Source of the DNA: an uncultured Bacilli bacterium
GTDB lineage: Bacteria > Bacillota_I > Bacilli_A > RF39 > UBA660
Assembly (NCBI GenBank): GCA_934086315.1
Contig: CAKOHZ010000001.1
Coordinates: 62,001 to 126,000, forward strand
Length of the DNA stretch: 64,000 bases
Direction: 5' to 3'
Shown: positions 61,987 through 64,000 of the stretch, piece by piece
Layout: every line of letters starts with the position of its first letter
How positions within the stretch are numbered: the stretch's first letter is position 1
Made by a program: the position numbers and the translations under genes
The notes under the pieces: model-generated
Seen by the model: the letters and a program-made list of their open reading frames with translations, nothing else
What the model was told of the DNA's origin: nothing
Database searches by the model: none

Positions 61987-62692
61987 TTTAGTATATTTTA
62001 AAGATATTAAAATAGTTCAAGATAAAGACTATTTTAATTTTAGTTTGGATTCAGTTTTGTTACCTAATTTTGTAGAAATACCTAAAAAGACAAATAAAAT
62101 TTTAGATATGTGTACTGGAAATGCACCAATTCCTCTTATTTTATCAACAAAAACAAATGCCAAAATATATGCAGTTGAACTTCAAAAAGAAGTGTTTGCT
62201 TTAGCAAAAGAAACAATCAAGATAAATAATCTTGATAACCAAATAGAACTTATAAATGATAACATAAAAAATTTAAAGAAAATTTTTAATACAGAAACTT
62301 TTGATATAATTACATGTAATCCACCATATTTTAAGAAGCAAGATGATAGTATTATTAACGATAATAAGGTAAAATCTATTGCAAGACACGAGATAGAGAT
62401 GGAACTAGAAGATGTGATGATAATAAGCAAAGCCTTATTAAAGAATGAAGGATCACTAGTATTAGTCCATAGAACAGAAAGACTAATTGAAATAATAGAG
62501 TTAATGAAAAAACACAATATAGAACCAAAACGTATGAGATTAATATATCCTAAAGTTAATACTGAGTCTAATCTAGTATTAATAGACGGAAGAAAAAATG
62601 GAAAAGAAGGATTAAAAATTTTACCTCCACTATATATTCACAACAATGATAATAGTTACACTAGCGAGGTATTAGAAATGTTTGGGAAGTGA
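61964..62692 (+). CDS. TrmN6/YabB-type adenine-N6 methyltransferase
   Basis: 242 residues from a GTG at 61964 (an in-frame GTG at 61955 is equally possible); overlaps ricT. SAM domain ILDMCTGNAPIPLIL (near 48-62), and NPPY in DIITCNPPYFKK. N-terminal FSLDSVLLPNF is the YabB/TrmN6 hallmark. Family methylates A37 of tRNA1(Val). In Bacillus yabB lies near yaaT in the same order; yabA is missing here. Confidence 0.85.
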   Translation: MGKIEVNDLVYFKDIKIVQDKDYFNFSLDSVLLPNFVEIPKKTNKILDMCTGNAPIPLILSTKTNAKIYAVELQKEVFALAKETIKINNLDNQIELINDNIKNLKKIFNTETFDIITCNPPYFKKQDDSIINDNKVKSIARHEIEMELEDVMIISKALLKNEGSLVLVHRTERLIEIIELMKKHNIEPKRMRLIYPKVNTESNLVLIDGRKNGKEGLKILPPLYIHNNDNSYTSEVLEMFGK

Positions 62693-62696
62693 TAAA

Positions 62697-63533
62697 ATGA
62701 TACAAAAAAGTTATGATAAAAGTCCATATGGAAAGCTTTATTTAATACCTACTCCAATTGGTAATTTAGAAGATATAACTTTAAGAGCAATTAATACTCT
62801 AAAAGAAGTAGATATTGTCTATGCAGAAGATACAAGAGAAACTTTAAATCTATTAAAACATTTAAATATTCAAAAGAAGGTTGAATCTTGTCATAAATAT
62901 ACTGAAATGATGCATAAAGATAAAATTGTTAATATCTTAAAAGAGAGAAAAAATATTGGATATGTAACAGATAGAGGTACACCACTTATAAGTGATCCAG
63001 GAAATGTTATAGTAGATGAAGCTATAAAAGAAGGTATTACAGTAATAGCACTTCCAGGCCCTAATGCACTTTTACCAGCAATCAATATGTCAGGAATAAG
63101 CAATGAGAGATTTCTTTTCTACGGCTTTTTAAACAGCAAACAAACACTAGCAAGAAAAGAACTTATTGATTTAAAAGAAATAAAACAAACTTTAATTTTC
63201 TACGAAGCACCACACAGAATAAAGAACACATTAGAATTATTAAAAGATGTTTTAGGTGATAGAAAAATTGCAATTGTAAGAGAAATATCAAAATTATATG
63301 AAGAAGTAATAAGAGATAATATTAGTAATATTTTAAAAATATGTGATAAAATAAAAGGTGAGATGGTAATCGTAGTAGAAGGATATACTGAAGTAGAACA
63401 AGAAGTTAATTATCAAGAAGTTATTAACAATCTAATAGAAAAAGGTTATTCAAAAAGAGATGCTATTAAAGAAGTGTCAGATAGATACAACGTTAGTAAA
63501 AACAAGCTTTATAATGAATATAAGGAGGACTAA
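62697..63533 (+). CDS. rsmI: 16S rRNA 2'-O-methyltransferase RsmI
   Basis: 278 residues from ATG at 62697; an in-frame TTG 15 bases upstream is rejected for lack of spacing. SAM-dependent tetrapyrrole-methylase fold: LYLIPTPIGNLEDITLRA, VYAEDTRET, VTDRGTPLISDPG, FYEAPHR. The tail EKGYSKRDAIKEVSDRYNVSKNKLYNEY is the usual C-terminal helix-turn-helix-like extension. Methylates C1402 of 16S rRNA. Overlaps the trmN6-like end by no bases but lies within 5. Confidence 0.95.
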   Translation: MIQKSYDKSPYGKLYLIPTPIGNLEDITLRAINTLKEVDIVYAEDTRETLNLLKHLNIQKKVESCHKYTEMMHKDKIVNILKERKNIGYVTDRGTPLISDPGNVIVDEAIKEGITVIALPGPNALLPAINMSGISNERFLFYGFLNSKQTLARKELIDLKEIKQTLIFYEAPHRIKNTLELLKDVLGDRKIAIVREISKLYEEVIRDNISNILKICDKIKGEMVIVVEGYTEVEQEVNYQEVINNLIEKGYSKRDAIKEVSDRYNVSKNKLYNEYKED

Positions 63534-64000
63534 ATGAAATTAATCGTAGGACTCGGAAATCCAGAAAAGAAGTATGAAAAAACAAGACATAACTGTGGAT
63601 TTAGAGCTATTGACTATTATGCAAAAGAAAATAATCTTACATTCAAGTCTAAATTTAAAGGATTGTATTGTGAACAAGTTGTTAACAATGAAAAAATTAT
63701 TCTATTAAAACCACAAACATACATGAACCTATCAGGAGAATCAGTACGTGAAATAGTAAAATTTTATAATATTAATATTAATGACATACTAGTTATTTAT
63801 GACGATGTAGACTTCGAAGTTGGAACATTTAAAATTAGAAGAGGTGGTAGTGCCGGAGGACATAATGGAATTAGAAATATAATAGATAATTTAAAAACAG
63901 AAAATATACAAAGAATTAGAATAGGTATATCTAAAAATGAAATACCACTAATGGATTATGTTCTAGGTAGATTTACTCCAGAAGAAGATAAAAAGATTGA
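63534..64000 (+). CDS. pth: Peptidyl-tRNA hydrolase, N-terminal part
   Basis: Partial; about 155 residues before the window edge. VGLGNPEKKYEKTRHNCGF with the catalytic His in RHNCGF, LKPQTYMNLSGESV, DDVDFEVGTFKIRRGGSAGGHNGIRNI and IRIGISK, all Pth landmarks. Its ATG follows AAGGAGGAC eight bases away. Releases peptidyl-tRNA stalled off ribosomes. Confidence 0.96.
   Translation, partial: MKLIVGLGNPEKKYEKTRHNCGFRAIDYYAKENNLTFKSKFKGLYCEQVVNNEKIILLKPQTYMNLSGESVREIVKFYNININDILVIYDDVDFEVGTFKIRRGGSAGGHNGIRNIIDNLKTENIQRIRIGISKNEIPLMDYVLGRFTPEEDKKI

Overview
This 64 kb window is chromosomal DNA from a very AT-rich, anaerobic, Gram-positive bacterium of the class Bacilli. It carries the RNA polymerase delta subunit (rpoE), a Firmicutes-type origin cluster and a small SRP RNA beside tadA/dnaX. 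It also has two sporulation-lineage genes (spoIIR and a BofA-like gene) and an [FeFe] hydrogenase. TGA is used as a stop codon (for example at the ends of ricT and recF), so this is not a code-4 mycoplasma. Placement among uncultured gut-type low-GC Bacilli is inference; no 16S gene is present.

Layout. (1) 1-7.1 kb, minus strand: rpiB (partial), an RDD membrane protein, an iPGM-like pseudoenzyme, a Ca-type P-ATPase, an HtrA protease and an Abi/HEPN-like gene. (2) 7.1-16 kb: rplM-rpsI with a leader, a plus-strand block (Cys-paired surface protein, dus, YfcC-type carrier, single-AAA Clp-like ATPase, YugP-like protease), then rpsF-ssb-rpsR and a DUF975 protein. (3) 16-21.3 kb: argS, ygjV-like, a strongly promoted structured RNA of about 455 nt followed by a CNNM/DUF21-like membrane protein (an OLE RNA/OapA-like pair), and typA. 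(4) 21.4-24.4 kb: a small accessory island with three paralogous XRE regulators, an unknown partner, Fic and a chagasin-like protein. (5) 25-30 kb: response regulator, histidine kinase and rubredoxin-fused [FeFe] hydrogenase in one operon, then small unknowns and rpmE. (6) 30-37 kb: murA, spoIIR, prmC, prfA, rpoE, a bifunctional PBP and a YdjI-like SPFH protein. (7) 38-47 kb, minus strand: noc-like, rsmG, mnmG, mnmE, jag, yidC, rnpA, rpmH and an unknown 487-aa gene. (8) 47.1-47.4 kb: oriC with DnaA boxes. (9) 47.4-64 kb, plus strand: dnaA, dnaN, a ComK-like gene, recF, gyrB, gyrA, a noncoding array of six parS-like palindromes plus one Noc-binding-site palindrome, the SRP RNA, then tadA, dnaX, ebfC, recR, bofA-like, holB, ricT, a trmN6-like gene, rsmI and pth (partial).

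Gene direction diverges at about 47.1-47.4 kb, so most essential genes are co-directional with replication. Most of the window is conserved housekeeping. The observations most worth following are the OLE-like RNA with its membrane-protein partner, the ComK-like gene inside the dnaA-gyrA cluster, the compact parS array with an adjacent NBS, and the Noc-like protein whose specificity residues match that NBS. All functional calls come from reading motifs and gene order; no database search was run.
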